This document shows positions 7,909 to 15,451 of a stretch of DNA of 43,331 nt, piece by piece. Within the stretch, counting starts at the first letter, position 1, and each line of letters starts with the position of its first letter. The notes below the pieces were generated by a model. The model was not told where the DNA came from. It was given only the letters and a program-made list of their open reading frames with translations, and searched no databases. Source of the DNA: Acidobacteriota bacterium (GTDB taxonomy: Bacteria > Acidobacteriota > Thermoanaerobaculia > Multivoradales > Multivoraceae); assembly GCA_003388555.1 (NCBI GenBank), contig QQVD01000064.1, forward strand, positions 1 to 43,331, in the 5' to 3' direction. The translations under genes were made by a program, and so were the position numbers.

Positions 7909-9378
7909 TCAGACGACCAGATCGACGGTGGCCGGCGGCACCTGGAAGCGCGCCCTGGCCTCGGCGCGCACCGCCCCGACCAGGTAGAGCGAGCCGGCGA
8001 CCACCACGAGACGCGGCTTGGTCGCGGCGCCGGCGGTGGACGCCACCGCAGCGTCCTCGCCCGGCTCGAGCGCCAGCTGCAGCGCCCGGCGCCAGTCGGC
8101 CTCGCCGTCAAGGCCCCGGCGGCGAGTCCAGAGCGGCGCCGCCAGCTCGCTCAGGCGGTCCAGCGGCAGGGTCCTCGGCCCTCCCGGCGGTTCGGTGAGC
8201 ACCGCCCGGTCGACCTGCGGCAGCAGAGCCTCCAGAGTCTCCTCGGCGCGCTTGCCGGCCAGGGTGCCGAAGAGCAGCACGATCTCCATCGACTCGGCCG
8301 TCGCGGCCTCGGCCGCCGCCAGGCCTTCGGCGCGCAGCAGGCGCAGGTGCGCCGCGAGCGAGCGGCCGCCGGCCGGGTTGTGGGCACCGTCCAGCAGCAG
8401 GGTCGTCGGCGCCGCGGTCGCACCGGCAGGCAGCTCGACCTGTTCGAGACGGCCGGGCCAACGCAGGGAACGTGTCGCCTCGACGACGGCGGCCTCCGGC
8501 ACGGGCCCGAAGCCGAGGTCGTCGAGGACCTCCGCCGCGCGCACGGCGAGCGCCACGTTGCCGGCCTGGTGCTCGCCGGTGAGTGCGCTGTCGAGGCGCC
8601 AACCGCGGCGCGGCGTGCCGAGCTGCAGCTCGAGCCGCTGCCGACCGCTGGCCAGGATCTCCACCGACACCGTCTCGCTGACGTCCTCGAGGCGGCTGCC
8701 GATCTCCGCCGCGCGCTGATCGAGCGCCGCGCGGACCTCGGGGTCGAGGCCCGAGCAGACCAGCACCGGACGGTCCCGGCGCATGATGCCGGCCTTCTCG
8801 CCGGCGATCTGCGCCGTGCGCGATCCGAGGTGCTCCTCGTGATCGATGGCGATGCCGGTGATCAGCGACAGCACCGGCTCGCACACGTTGGTCGCATCGA
8901 GTCGCCCCCCGAGGCCGACCTCGAGAACCGCGAGGTCGACCTGCTGGCGGGCGAACTCGAGCAGCGCCGCCGCGGTCATCGCCTCGAAGTAGGTCGGGGG
9001 CTCGCCGCTCGGTGTCGGCTGCTCGACGATCGTCCGCAGGTGCTCGCCGAGCCGCTCGCCGGCGATCGTGCGACCGTCGATCCGGATGCGCTCTTCGACG
9101 GTTTCGAGATGCGGCGAGAAGTAGGTGCCGACGCGCAGGCCGGAGTGGCGCAGGATGGCGCCGAGCAGGGCGGTCACCGAGCCCTTGCCGTTGGTGCCCG
9201 CGACCAGCACCGTCGGCCGCGCCAGGTGGGGCGAGCCCAGCGCCGCCAGCAGATCGCGGATGCGCTCGAGCCCGAGCTTCTGGCCCCACATCTCGAGCCG
9301 CTCGAGGATCTCGGCGGCGGTCGCCGGCGATGACGGCGAGGGTGGCGACTCGCCCGGCGGCGCGCTCCCAGGCTTCAC
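7909..9378 (-). CDS. folC: Folylpolyglutamate synthase/dihydrofolate synthase
   Basis: A 489-residue Mur-ligase-family enzyme that joins glutamate to dihydropteroate and/or to folates with ATP. The P-loop GTNGKGS is at residues 61-67, followed by the family's FSPHL and ERIRIDGR segments. LAVLEVGLGGRLDATN, IDHEEHLG (Mg/ATP site), AGEKAGI and LDGAHNPAG complete the FolC signature. The first 20 residues are Pro/Ser-rich. The ATG at 9378 overlaps the stop of the upstream GGDEF gene by four bases (ATGA), so the two are translationally coupled on the minus strand. Confidence 0.94.
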   Translation of the reverse strand: MKPGSAPPGESPPSPSSPATAAEILERLEMWGQKLGLERIRDLLAALGSPHLARPTVLVAGTNGKGSVTALLGAILRHSGLRVGTYFSPHLETVEERIRIDGRTIAGERLGEHLRTIVEQPTPSGEPPTYFEAMTAAALLEFARQQVDLAVLEVGLGGRLDATNVCEPVLSLITGIAIDHEEHLGSRTAQIAGEKAGIMRRDRPVLVCSGLDPEVRAALDQRAAEIGSRLEDVSETVSVEILASGRQRLELQLGTPRRGWRLDSALTGEHQAGNVALAVRAAEVLDDLGFGPVPEAAVVEATRSLRWPGRLEQVELPAGATAAPTTLLLDGAHNPAGGRSLAAHLRLLRAEGLAAAEAATAESMEIVLLFGTLAGKRAEETLEALLPQVDRAVLTEPPGGPRTLPLDRLSELAAPLWTRRRGLDGEADWRRALQLALEPGEDAAVASTAGAATKPRLVVVAGSLYLVGAVRAEARARFQVPPATVDLVV

Positions 9379-11309
9379 AGGAGGGGGACCTGTGAGGGTG
9401 CGGCCGGTTTCTCGCCCTGACTCTCAGCCTGACTCTCCCCCCGACTCTCGCCCGGCGTGCCCGGATCCTCCGCGCTCGCCGCTTCGGCGCCGGAGTCGGC
9501 GGACGGCGCACCGGGGTCGACCAGCTTGCCGCCCGGCGAGCGGAAGCGGCCGCCGCCGACCGCGAGCAGACTGCGATCGCGGCCGCTGGCCTTGGCCGCG
9601 TAGAGCGCCTCGTCGGCCATGCCCACCAGGTCCGAGGGCCCGCGCAGCAGCACCTCCGGAACACTGGCGCAGCCGCAGGAGATGGTCAGCCGCAGCGGCG
9701 CCGGGCCCGGCGCGGCCACTTGCCCGACGTCGGCGATGGGCAGCGGCGACGCGGCCACCGCCCGGCGCGCCCGCTCGGCCATCTCGAGCGCCGCGGATCC
9801 GTCGGCGGCGGTCAGCAGCAGGACGAACTCCTCGCCGCCGTATCGGCAGCAGAGATCCTCCTCGCGCATCGCCTGCGCCAGCAGGTTGGCGACGTGCAGC
9901 AGGGCGCGATCGCCGACCTGGTGGCCGTATCGATCGTTGACGCTCTTGAAGTGGTCGACGTCGAGGAGCACGACGGCGAGCGGTTCCCCGAGCTCGCGCG
10001 CGTCGCGCCAGCGCCGCTCGATCTCGTCATCGAAGATGGCGCGTCGCGGCAGCCCGGTGAGGCGATCGAAGCGCGCCTCGCGGGCCAGGATCGAACGCTC
10101 GAGCAACGCCGAGACCTGCTCGCCGAGATGGTCGAGGACCTCGAGACCGCGCGAGTCCTGACGCCGCGGATCGCACCACAGATGCAGCGTGCCGAGCAGG
10201 GTGTCGCCGCTCTCGAGGACCCGCGAGGCGCGGATCCATTCGCGGCGACGGTGGATCCCCGGCCGCGGCGGCGGATGGCGTGGAGGCGCCGCCGGCGAGG
10301 AGCGGGGAGGATGGCCGCGACGCGCCGACCACACACCCGGGGCAGGGCCGGCGAGATCGAGCTGCAGGTAGTCGAAGTCGATCAGCCGGCCGATCTCCTC
10401 GATCGCCGACTCCACCAGGTCGAGTTGGCGGCGGCCGGGCGAGCCGAGACGGCGCGGCGCCGAGCCGATCGCATCGAGCACGCTGAGGCGCGTCGTCAGA
10501 TGCGCGGTGAGTCGCTGCTGGGCGCTGAGCGCCAGCGCGAGTCCCGCCACCAGACCCACCAGCACGACGAGGCCGAAGCCGGCCAGCAGCGAGTCGCGGA
10601 GAGCGGCCGCGGGTGGCGCCGCCTCGTCGGAGGCCACCGCGGCACCACCGCCCAGGCCGAGCCAGATCAGGCCACCGAGCAGGAAGCAGGCGCCGTCGGC
10701 CAGCGGACCACGAGGCAGCCTCGCCCCTTCACGATGGCTCGAGCGCGCGATCGTCTCGTGCAGCAGCAGCGCCGCCGCCAGCACCGCGGCAGCCGCGGCG
10801 AGCGCCGCAGCGGGATCGATCGGCCTCATCGCCACCCAGCCGGCCGCCGACGCCGCCACCGCGACGTTCAGCACGTCGTGCAGCCGCCGCCGCGGCAGCC
10901 GGCGCTCGGGGGGAGCGTCGGGGAATCGGCCCTCGAGCAGCAGCACGACGCGATCGCTGATCGCGCTCGCCAGCGCCGCGAGGATCGCCGCTCCGAGCAC
11001 TCCGGCGATCGCCGCCAGCGCCGGCAGGAAGGCGGCGGCCAGGCCGAGGTGGCCCCGCTCTCCCAGACGCAGGGTGCCGGCCGCCGCGGCGGCCAGGCAC
11101 AGCAGCAGGCCGAGCAGCGCCGGGACCGGCTCCGGCAGCTCCAGGACCAGCACGATCCACGCCGCGGCGACGAGCTGCAGGGCGAGCAGCAGCCGCGGCG
11201 CCCAGGCCTGGGCCGGCGGCAGCCAGCGCCGGCGACGGGCGACGCCGCGCCGCAGGCCCTCGACGGTCGCGATCCAGGGTGACGATCGGGAGGTCATGCC
11301 GGTTAACAT
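9375..11309 (-). CDS. Membrane-bound diguanylate cyclase (GGDEF)
   Basis: A 644-residue protein that should make cyclic di-GMP from two GTP. The N-terminal half has several hydrophobic membrane spans (about residues 35-290). A region of roughly 290-425 looks GAF-like (FDYLQLDL, LLGTLHLWCD). The C-terminal GGDEF domain has FDRLTGLPRR, DVDHFKSVND and an intact active motif, GGEEF, at 491-495. The inhibitory-site RxxD (R482-E-E-D485) lies five residues before it, so product feedback inhibition is likely. The last 60 residues are low complexity and include a tetrapeptide repeat. The start at 11309 follows AGGGGGAA; the nearby ATG at 11297 is an alternative. The gene is coupled to folC and divergent from mglB. 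Confidence 0.92.
   Translation of the reverse strand: MLTGMTSRSSPWIATVEGLRRGVARRRRWLPPAQAWAPRLLLALQLVAAAWIVLVLELPEPVPALLGLLLCLAAAAAGTLRLGERGHLGLAAAFLPALAAIAGVLGAAILAALASAISDRVVLLLEGRFPDAPPERRLPRRRLHDVLNVAVAASAAGWVAMRPIDPAAALAAAAAVLAAALLLHETIARSSHREGARLPRGPLADGACFLLGGLIWLGLGGGAAVASDEAAPPAAALRDSLLAGFGLVVLVGLVAGLALALSAQQRLTAHLTTRLSVLDAIGSAPRRLGSPGRRQLDLVESAIEEIGRLIDFDYLQLDLAGPAPGVWSARRGHPPRSSPAAPPRHPPPRPGIHRRREWIRASRVLESGDTLLGTLHLWCDPRRQDSRGLEVLDHLGEQVSALLERSILAREARFDRLTGLPRRAIFDDEIERRWRDARELGEPLAVVLLDVDHFKSVNDRYGHQVGDRALLHVANLLAQAMREEDLCCRYGGEEFVLLLTAADGSAALEMAERARRAVAASPLPIADVGQVAAPGPAPLRLTISCGCASVPEVLLRGPSDLVGMADEALYAAKASGRDRSLLAVGGGRFRSPGGKLVDPGAPSADSGAEAASAEDPGTPGESRGESQAESQGEKPAAPSQVPLL
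9414..9449 (-). repeat. Tetrapeptide (12-bp) repeat at the GGDEF protein C-terminus
   Basis: ESRG-ESQA-ESQG is encoded by three in-frame 12-bp units, each starting GAGAGTC. It lies in the disordered tail after the GGDEF domain. Confidence 0.7.
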
Positions 11310-11338
11310 TCTCGCCGATTCCCCCTAAGCTGGACCGA

Positions 11339-11352
11339 ACGGACGCGTCCGT
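11339..11352. promoter_or_regulatory. 14-bp perfect palindrome in divergent intergenic region
   Basis: ACGGACGCGTCCGT is its own reverse complement. It sits 30 bp upstream of the GGDEF start (11309) and about 27 bp before the candidate mglB -10. Its placement suits an operator for a dimeric regulator acting on either or both divergent genes. No factor can be named. Confidence 0.45.
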
Positions 11353-11378
11353 GGTGTGCAGGCGGCGTCCCTTTTCCA

Positions 11379-11384
11379 TACAAT
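11379..11384 (+). promoter_or_regulatory. Candidate -10 box for mglBA
   Basis: TACAAT lies in a locally AT-richer stretch of the otherwise GC-rich 158-bp spacer. It would start a leader of about 75 nt before mglB. The -35 at 17-18 bp is poor. Confidence 0.45.
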
Positions 11385-11467
11385 CCCTGATGGTTTCGAC
11401 GGGTGACGACGTCCGCCCGGGCCGCGGGGGGACGTCTGCGCTCGTTGTGGGGGAGTGAGGAAGCTGC

Positions 11468-11965
11468 ATGGTCACCGACCTCGTCATCTACAAAGAGGAG
11501 TACGACCGTCTCGAGGACGTCCTGCGACGTCTGCGGGCGGACTCCAACGCCCGTGCGATCTTCCTGATCGACAAGAACGGGCAGCAGATCGCGGCCTCCG
11601 GTGAGCTCGACCAGTTCGACACCACCTCGCTGGCCTCCCTGACCGCCGGCAACGTCGCGGCCACCGACGGTCTCGCGAAGCTGATCGGCGAGCGTGAGTT
11701 CTCGGTCCTCTTCCACGAAGGCAAGCAGGATCACATCCACATCTCGATCGTCGGCAAGCGGGCGATCCTGCTGGTGATCTTCGACGACCGCTCCTCCCTC
11801 GGGCTGGTCCGTCTGCGAGTGAAGCGGGCGAGTGGCGACATGGAGAGCATCTTCGATCGCATGACGTCGAAGGCATCCGAGGCGCTCGAGGATGTCTCGG
11901 CGAGTCGATCGAGCCCGTTCTCGGAGATCACCGACGAAGACATCGACGCGCTGTTCAGCGAGTGA
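11468..11965 (+). CDS. mglB: MglB-like Roadblock/LC7 protein
   Basis: A 165-residue Roadblock/LC7 protein. The domain spans about residues 8-130: an N-terminal helix (YKEEYDRLEDVLRRL), strands IFLIDKNGQQIAAS and HIHISIVGKRAILLVIFD, and the RSSLGLVRLRVKRA helix start. An acidic 35-residue tail ends EITDEDIDALFSE. In Myxococcus, MglB is the GTPase-activating partner of the polarity GTPase MglA and is encoded just before it. The same order holds here, with mglA starting 146 bp downstream. Motility and polarity are the known roles in other bacteria; here the target is an inference. Confidence 0.88.
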   Translation: MVTDLVIYKEEYDRLEDVLRRLRADSNARAIFLIDKNGQQIAASGELDQFDTTSLASLTAGNVAATDGLAKLIGEREFSVLFHEGKQDHIHISIVGKRAILLVIFDDRSSLGLVRLRVKRASGDMESIFDRMTSKASEALEDVSASRSSPFSEITDEDIDALFSE

Positions 11966-12111
11966 CGCGCGGAGCGGACCTGGCCGGGCCCCTGGCTCCG
12001 GACGCGGAGCCGCCGGACCGCAGCACGGCCTTACCGCGAGCACGCCGCGTCGGCATCTGCTCCTCCCCTGCCTGACTCTTCTCCCTCCGCCGCGGCGCGG
12101 GGGCTCTCACG

Positions 12112-12696
12112 ATGACCTTCATCAACTACGCCAGCAAAGAGATCAACTGCAAGATCGTGTACTACGGGCCGGGGCTTGGCGGCAAGACCTCGAACCTGCA
12201 GTACATCTACGAGAAGACCTCGGCCGACTCGAAGGGCAAGATGATCTCGCTCGCCACCGAGGCCGATCGCACCCTGTTCTTCGACTTCCTGCCGCTCGAT
12301 CTCGGCACGGTGCGCGGTTTCACGACCCGCTTCCACCTCTACACGGTGCCCGGCCAGGTCTTCTACGACGCCTCGCGCAAGCTGATCCTCAAGGGCGTCG
12401 ACGGCGTCGTGTTCGTCGCCGACAGCCAGGTCGAGCGCATGGACGCCAACATCGAGTCGATCCGCAACCTGCAGGAGAACCTCGAGGAGCACGGCTTCGA
12501 CCTCAAGCAGATCCCCTACGCGCTGCAGTTCAACAAGCGCGACCTGGCGAACATCGTGCCCTCGGACCAGATGTACCGCACCCTCAACTTCAAGCGCGAA
12601 CCGACCTTCGAGGCGGTCGCCACCCAGGGCCTCGGCGTCTTCGACACCCTGCGTGCGGTCGCCAAGCTCATCCTCAAGGACCTCAGTCGCGGCTGA
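12112..12696 (+). CDS. mglA: MglA-like small Ras-type GTPase
   Basis: A 194-residue GTPase, the usual MglA size. The P-loop GPGLGGKT is at residues 19-26. The switch II region starts TVPGQ, with Thr78 where Ras-like proteins have Asp, which is the MglA hallmark. The guanine-specifying NKRD is at 141-144. It has no signal or membrane segment, so it is cytosolic and cycles to the membrane or pole through nucleotide state. It follows mglB, consistent with one transcript. A TPR-like gene lies downstream. The ATG at 12112 is well placed for the family ([19 protein letters not shown]). Confidence 0.95.
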   Translation: MTFINYASKEINCKIVYYGPGLGGKTSNLQYIYEKTSADSKGKMISLATEADRTLFFDFLPLDLGTVRGFTTRFHLYTVPGQVFYDASRKLILKGVDGVVFVADSQVERMDANIESIRNLQENLEEHGFDLKQIPYALQFNKRDLANIVPSDQMYRTLNFKREPTFEAVATQGLGVFDTLRAVAKLILKDLSRG

Positions 12697-12919
12697 GTCT
12701 CCGAGAAGGGCCGGCCACGACGCGGGCCTTGGCCCAACCCGGCGGCGATGGCGCCGCGGCGCAGCACGGCGGCCGCCACGATCCGAGCACAGGTCGAGGC
12801 GTACGACGCGCCGCGACGGTTCCTGGCGGCGCGACCGACCCGTCGATCCCGACTGCGCGCCGAGCTCCGCATCTCCCGCCCAGCCAGATCCCGCCGCAGC
12901 CCAGACGACGAACCCGACC

Positions 12920-12947
12920 CATCGACCATCGACCACAGACCATCGAC
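12920..12947. repeat. Heptanucleotide tandem repeat before the TPR-like gene
   Basis: Four 7-bp units read ATCGACC, ATCGACC, ACAGACC, ATCGACC. They lie in the 287-bp spacer between mglA and the gene at 12984, ending about 24 bases before its ribosome site (AAGGAG). The rest of this spacer shows no gene or clear promoter. Confidence 0.7.
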
Positions 12948-12983
12948 CACCGAGATCGAAAACGGCTCAAGGAGAATCCACAG

Positions 12984-13499
12984 ATGGCCAAGAAAGCCAA
13001 CACCAACGAATACGTCGATCCCGCCATCGGCGCCTACGAGCAGGGCCTGAAGGCCTTCTTCGGCGGCAAGTTCGACAAGGCGGCGAAGCATTTCGAGGAG
13101 GTCCAGGAGGCGGCCGAGCAGACCGATCTCGTCGCCCGCGCGCGCACCTTCGCGAACGCGTCACTGCAGCGACTCGAAGACCCGGTCGAGACCGACGACC
13201 CGTTCCTCGAGGCGGTGGTGGCCAAGAACCGCGGCGATCTCGAGACCGCGATGGACCTGTGCACGCGCGGCGGCCGCAAGGGCAAGGACGAGCGCTTCGC
13301 CTATCTCGCCGCCTCGGTCGAGGCCCTGCGCGAGAACCATGCCGACGCGGTCTCGATGCTGCAGCAGGCCATCGAGCTGCATCCCGAGAACCGCATCCAC
13401 GCGCAGCACGACCCCGACTTCGACGCCCTGCGCGAAGTCGACGAGTTCCGCGCCGTGGTCTACTCGAGTGGCGACTCCGACGACGAGCCGGACGCCTGA
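12984..13499 (+). CDS. TPR-like soluble protein
   Basis: A 171-residue soluble protein. It has helical pairs with TPR spacing: AIGAYEQGLKAFFGGKFDKAA (about 12-32), a middle pair (DPFLEAVVAKNRGDLETAM) and a third (FAYLAASVEALRENHADAV). It then reads AIELHPENRI and ends in the DPDFDALREVDEF pattern common at the end of TPR arrays. The last residues are acidic. It has no catalytic motif, so a protein-binding role is likely. The ATG at 12984 follows AAGGAG. It lies 287 bp after mglA on the same strand; whether it works with MglA/B is open. Confidence 0.8.
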   Translation: MAKKANTNEYVDPAIGAYEQGLKAFFGGKFDKAAKHFEEVQEAAEQTDLVARARTFANASLQRLEDPVETDDPFLEAVVAKNRGDLETAMDLCTRGGRKGKDERFAYLAASVEALRENHADAVSMLQQAIELHPENRIHAQHDPDFDALREVDEFRAVVYSSGDSDDEPDA

Positions 13500-13608
13500 T
13501 CGCAGACCTCCAGCCACCGGCCCCGCCGCCCGCCCGCCCGGCGTCCGTGCACTGACCGTGGCGGCGGCGCCGGGATCGCACCGGCACGGATCGAGGAGAC
13601 CACCCGAC

Positions 13609-15069
13609 GTGAACCGCCGCATCGCCATCGTGCTCGCCGCCGGGCAGGGCACCCGCATGCGCTCGCAGCGCCCCAAGGTGCTGCACGAGATCTGCGGTCG
13701 GCCCAGCCTGGGCTGGGTGCTCGAGGCCTGCCGCGGCGCCGGCTGCGAGGCGATCCACGTGGTGGTCGGGGCCGGGGCGGAGCAGGTGCGCGGGGCGTTC
13801 CCCGACGCCGACCTGCACTGGATCGAGCAGCGCGAGCGGCGCGGCACCGGCCATGCGGTCCAGATCGCCTTCGCCAGCCTCGCCGAGCAGGGAGCGCTCG
13901 ACCAGGCGACCACGGCGCTGATCGTCTACGCCGACAACCCCCTGATGACCGCCGCCGGCCTGCAGCGGCTGGCCGAGGTCTCCGAGCGCGACTGGGCCTC
14001 GCTGGCGGTGGCGACGCTGGACGACCCGGGCGCTCTGGGCCGGGTGGAGCGCGACCGGGAGGGCCGCCTGCTCGGGCTGGTCGAGTTCGCCGACGCCACC
14101 GCCGAGCAGCGCGCCATCCGCCAGGTCAACGCCGGGCAGTACGCCATCCCGCTGGCCGGCTTCGCCCCCTACCTCGAGCGGCTCGAGCCCGGCAACGCGC
14201 AGGGCGAGCTCTACCTCACCGACGCCTTCGTGCACGCCGCCCGCGACGGCAGACCAGTGCGCTGCGTCGACCTCGAATCGCCGTCCGAGGCCTGGGGGAT
14301 CAACGATCGCAGCGACCTCGCCAAGGCGCATGCCGAGTTCAGGCGCCGCATCGTCGCCGACCTGCTGCGCAGCGGCGTCACCGTGCTCGATCCCGACCGC
14401 GTCACGATCGGACCGGACGTGCGCATCGCGCCCGACGTGGTGCTGCATCCGGGGGTGTGGATCGGCGGCGAGACCACCCTCGGCGCCGGATGCGTCGTGC
14501 ACCAGGGCGCCTGGCTGCGCGATGCGCACCTGGACGAGGGGGTCGAGGTGCACCCCTACTCGGTGCTCGACGGCGCCCGGGTCGGCGCCGGCTGCGCCAT
14601 CGGACCGTTCGCCCGGCTCAGGCCGGGCAGCGAGCTCGCCGAGCAGGTGCGCGTCGGCAACTTCGTCGAGGTCAAGAAGTCCCGGCTCGGCCGCGGCGCC
14701 AAGGCAAACCACCTCGCCTACGTCGGCGACGCGGAGGTGGGCGAGCGCACCAACATCGGTGCCGGGGTCGTCACCTGCAACTACGACGGTCACCGCAAGC
14801 ACCGTACCGAGATCGGCGACGACGCCTTCGTCGGCAGCGATACCATGCTGGTCGCGCCGGTTTCGGTGGGCAGCCGCTCGATCACCGGTGCCGGCTCGGT
14901 GATCACCGACGACGTGCCCGACGACTCGCTCGCCCTCGGCCGCGCCCGGCAGCGCAACCTCGTCGGCTGGACCCGGCGCAGCGCGGCCCAGGGAGAAGAG
15001 AAGGCCTCGTCGGAAGCGTCGCATCCGCCGCAGCGGGCGCAGACCGGCGAGCCGGAAGACGACCGATAG
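13609..15069 (+). CDS. glmU: Bifunctional GlmU (UDP-GlcNAc synthesis)
   Basis: A 486-residue GlmU. The N-terminal pyrophosphorylase domain has LAAGQGTRM at residues 9-17 and the PKVLHEI lysine segment. It makes UDP-GlcNAc from GlcNAc-1-P and UTP. The C-terminal left-handed beta-helix (about 265-470) acetylates glucosamine-1-P using acetyl-CoA and carries EVKKSRLGRGAKANHLAYVGD, GAGVVTCNYDGH and GAGSVITDDV. Both halves look intact. The start is the GTG at 13609, with GAGGAG ten bases upstream; upstream in-frame sequence belongs to the shadow of the previous gene. The last 30 residues are a charged tail. The product feeds peptidoglycan synthesis. Confidence 0.95.
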   Translation: MNRRIAIVLAAGQGTRMRSQRPKVLHEICGRPSLGWVLEACRGAGCEAIHVVVGAGAEQVRGAFPDADLHWIEQRERRGTGHAVQIAFASLAEQGALDQATTALIVYADNPLMTAAGLQRLAEVSERDWASLAVATLDDPGALGRVERDREGRLLGLVEFADATAEQRAIRQVNAGQYAIPLAGFAPYLERLEPGNAQGELYLTDAFVHAARDGRPVRCVDLESPSEAWGINDRSDLAKAHAEFRRRIVADLLRSGVTVLDPDRVTIGPDVRIAPDVVLHPGVWIGGETTLGAGCVVHQGAWLRDAHLDEGVEVHPYSVLDGARVGAGCAIGPFARLRPGSELAEQVRVGNFVEVKKSRLGRGAKANHLAYVGDAEVGERTNIGAGVVTCNYDGHRKHRTEIGDDAFVGSDTMLVAPVSVGSRSITGAGSVITDDVPDDSLALGRARQRNLVGWTRRSAAQGEEKASSEASHPPQRAQTGEPEDDR

Positions 15070-15240
15070 GCTCTGCCGGCGCAGTCGCCCGCCAAGAAGG
15101 GGTGGGGGCGCCGAAGCCACGAAGCCCGTCGACACCGCCGCGGCGCGCTCGCGACCGGCCGCGGTGGTGGTGGAGTCAGCGAGGTCGAGGCCGCAGTCGG
15201 CCGTCGCCGACCCGGTCTCCGACGAGACCTTCACCCGTCT

Positions 15241-15451
15241 TCCCTCTTCCGTTTCCCCTTATCTCTTTCTCTCTTCTCTTCTCTCCCCCATGACCCCTTC
15301 TGCTCTCCGTTCTCCCCCTTTTCCCTTTTCCCTCTTCCCTTTTCCCTTGTCCCTCTCCCCCAACCCCTGACCCCTCTCCCCCTGACCCCTTCTGCTCTCC
15401 CCCTGACCCCTTCCGCCCTCCGCCCCCTTTTCCCTCTTCCCTCTTCCCTCC
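15241..15451 (+). repeat. Polypyrimidine tract upstream of the helicase gene
   Basis: Within the 382-bp gap after glmU, bases 15241-15451 contain only 19 purines in 211 positions. The tract mixes TTTTCCCTCTTCCC-type runs with repeats of TGACCCC at 15291, 15368, 15383 and 15404. Two of these share the 18-mer TGACCCCTTCTGCTCTCC (15291 and 15383). It runs straight into the helicase ATG. The other strand is G-run rich. Bases 15070-15240 hold nothing I can recognise. Confidence 0.85.

Noticed and set aside
12920-12947. CRISPR-like array
   Set aside because: The units are 7 bp with no spacers and no cas gene is nearby; it is a simple tandem repeat.
15241-15451. Small proteins in the polypyrimidine gap
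   Set aside because: Frames there translate only to Pro/Leu/Ser/Phe low complexity set by base composition, with no ribosome site.
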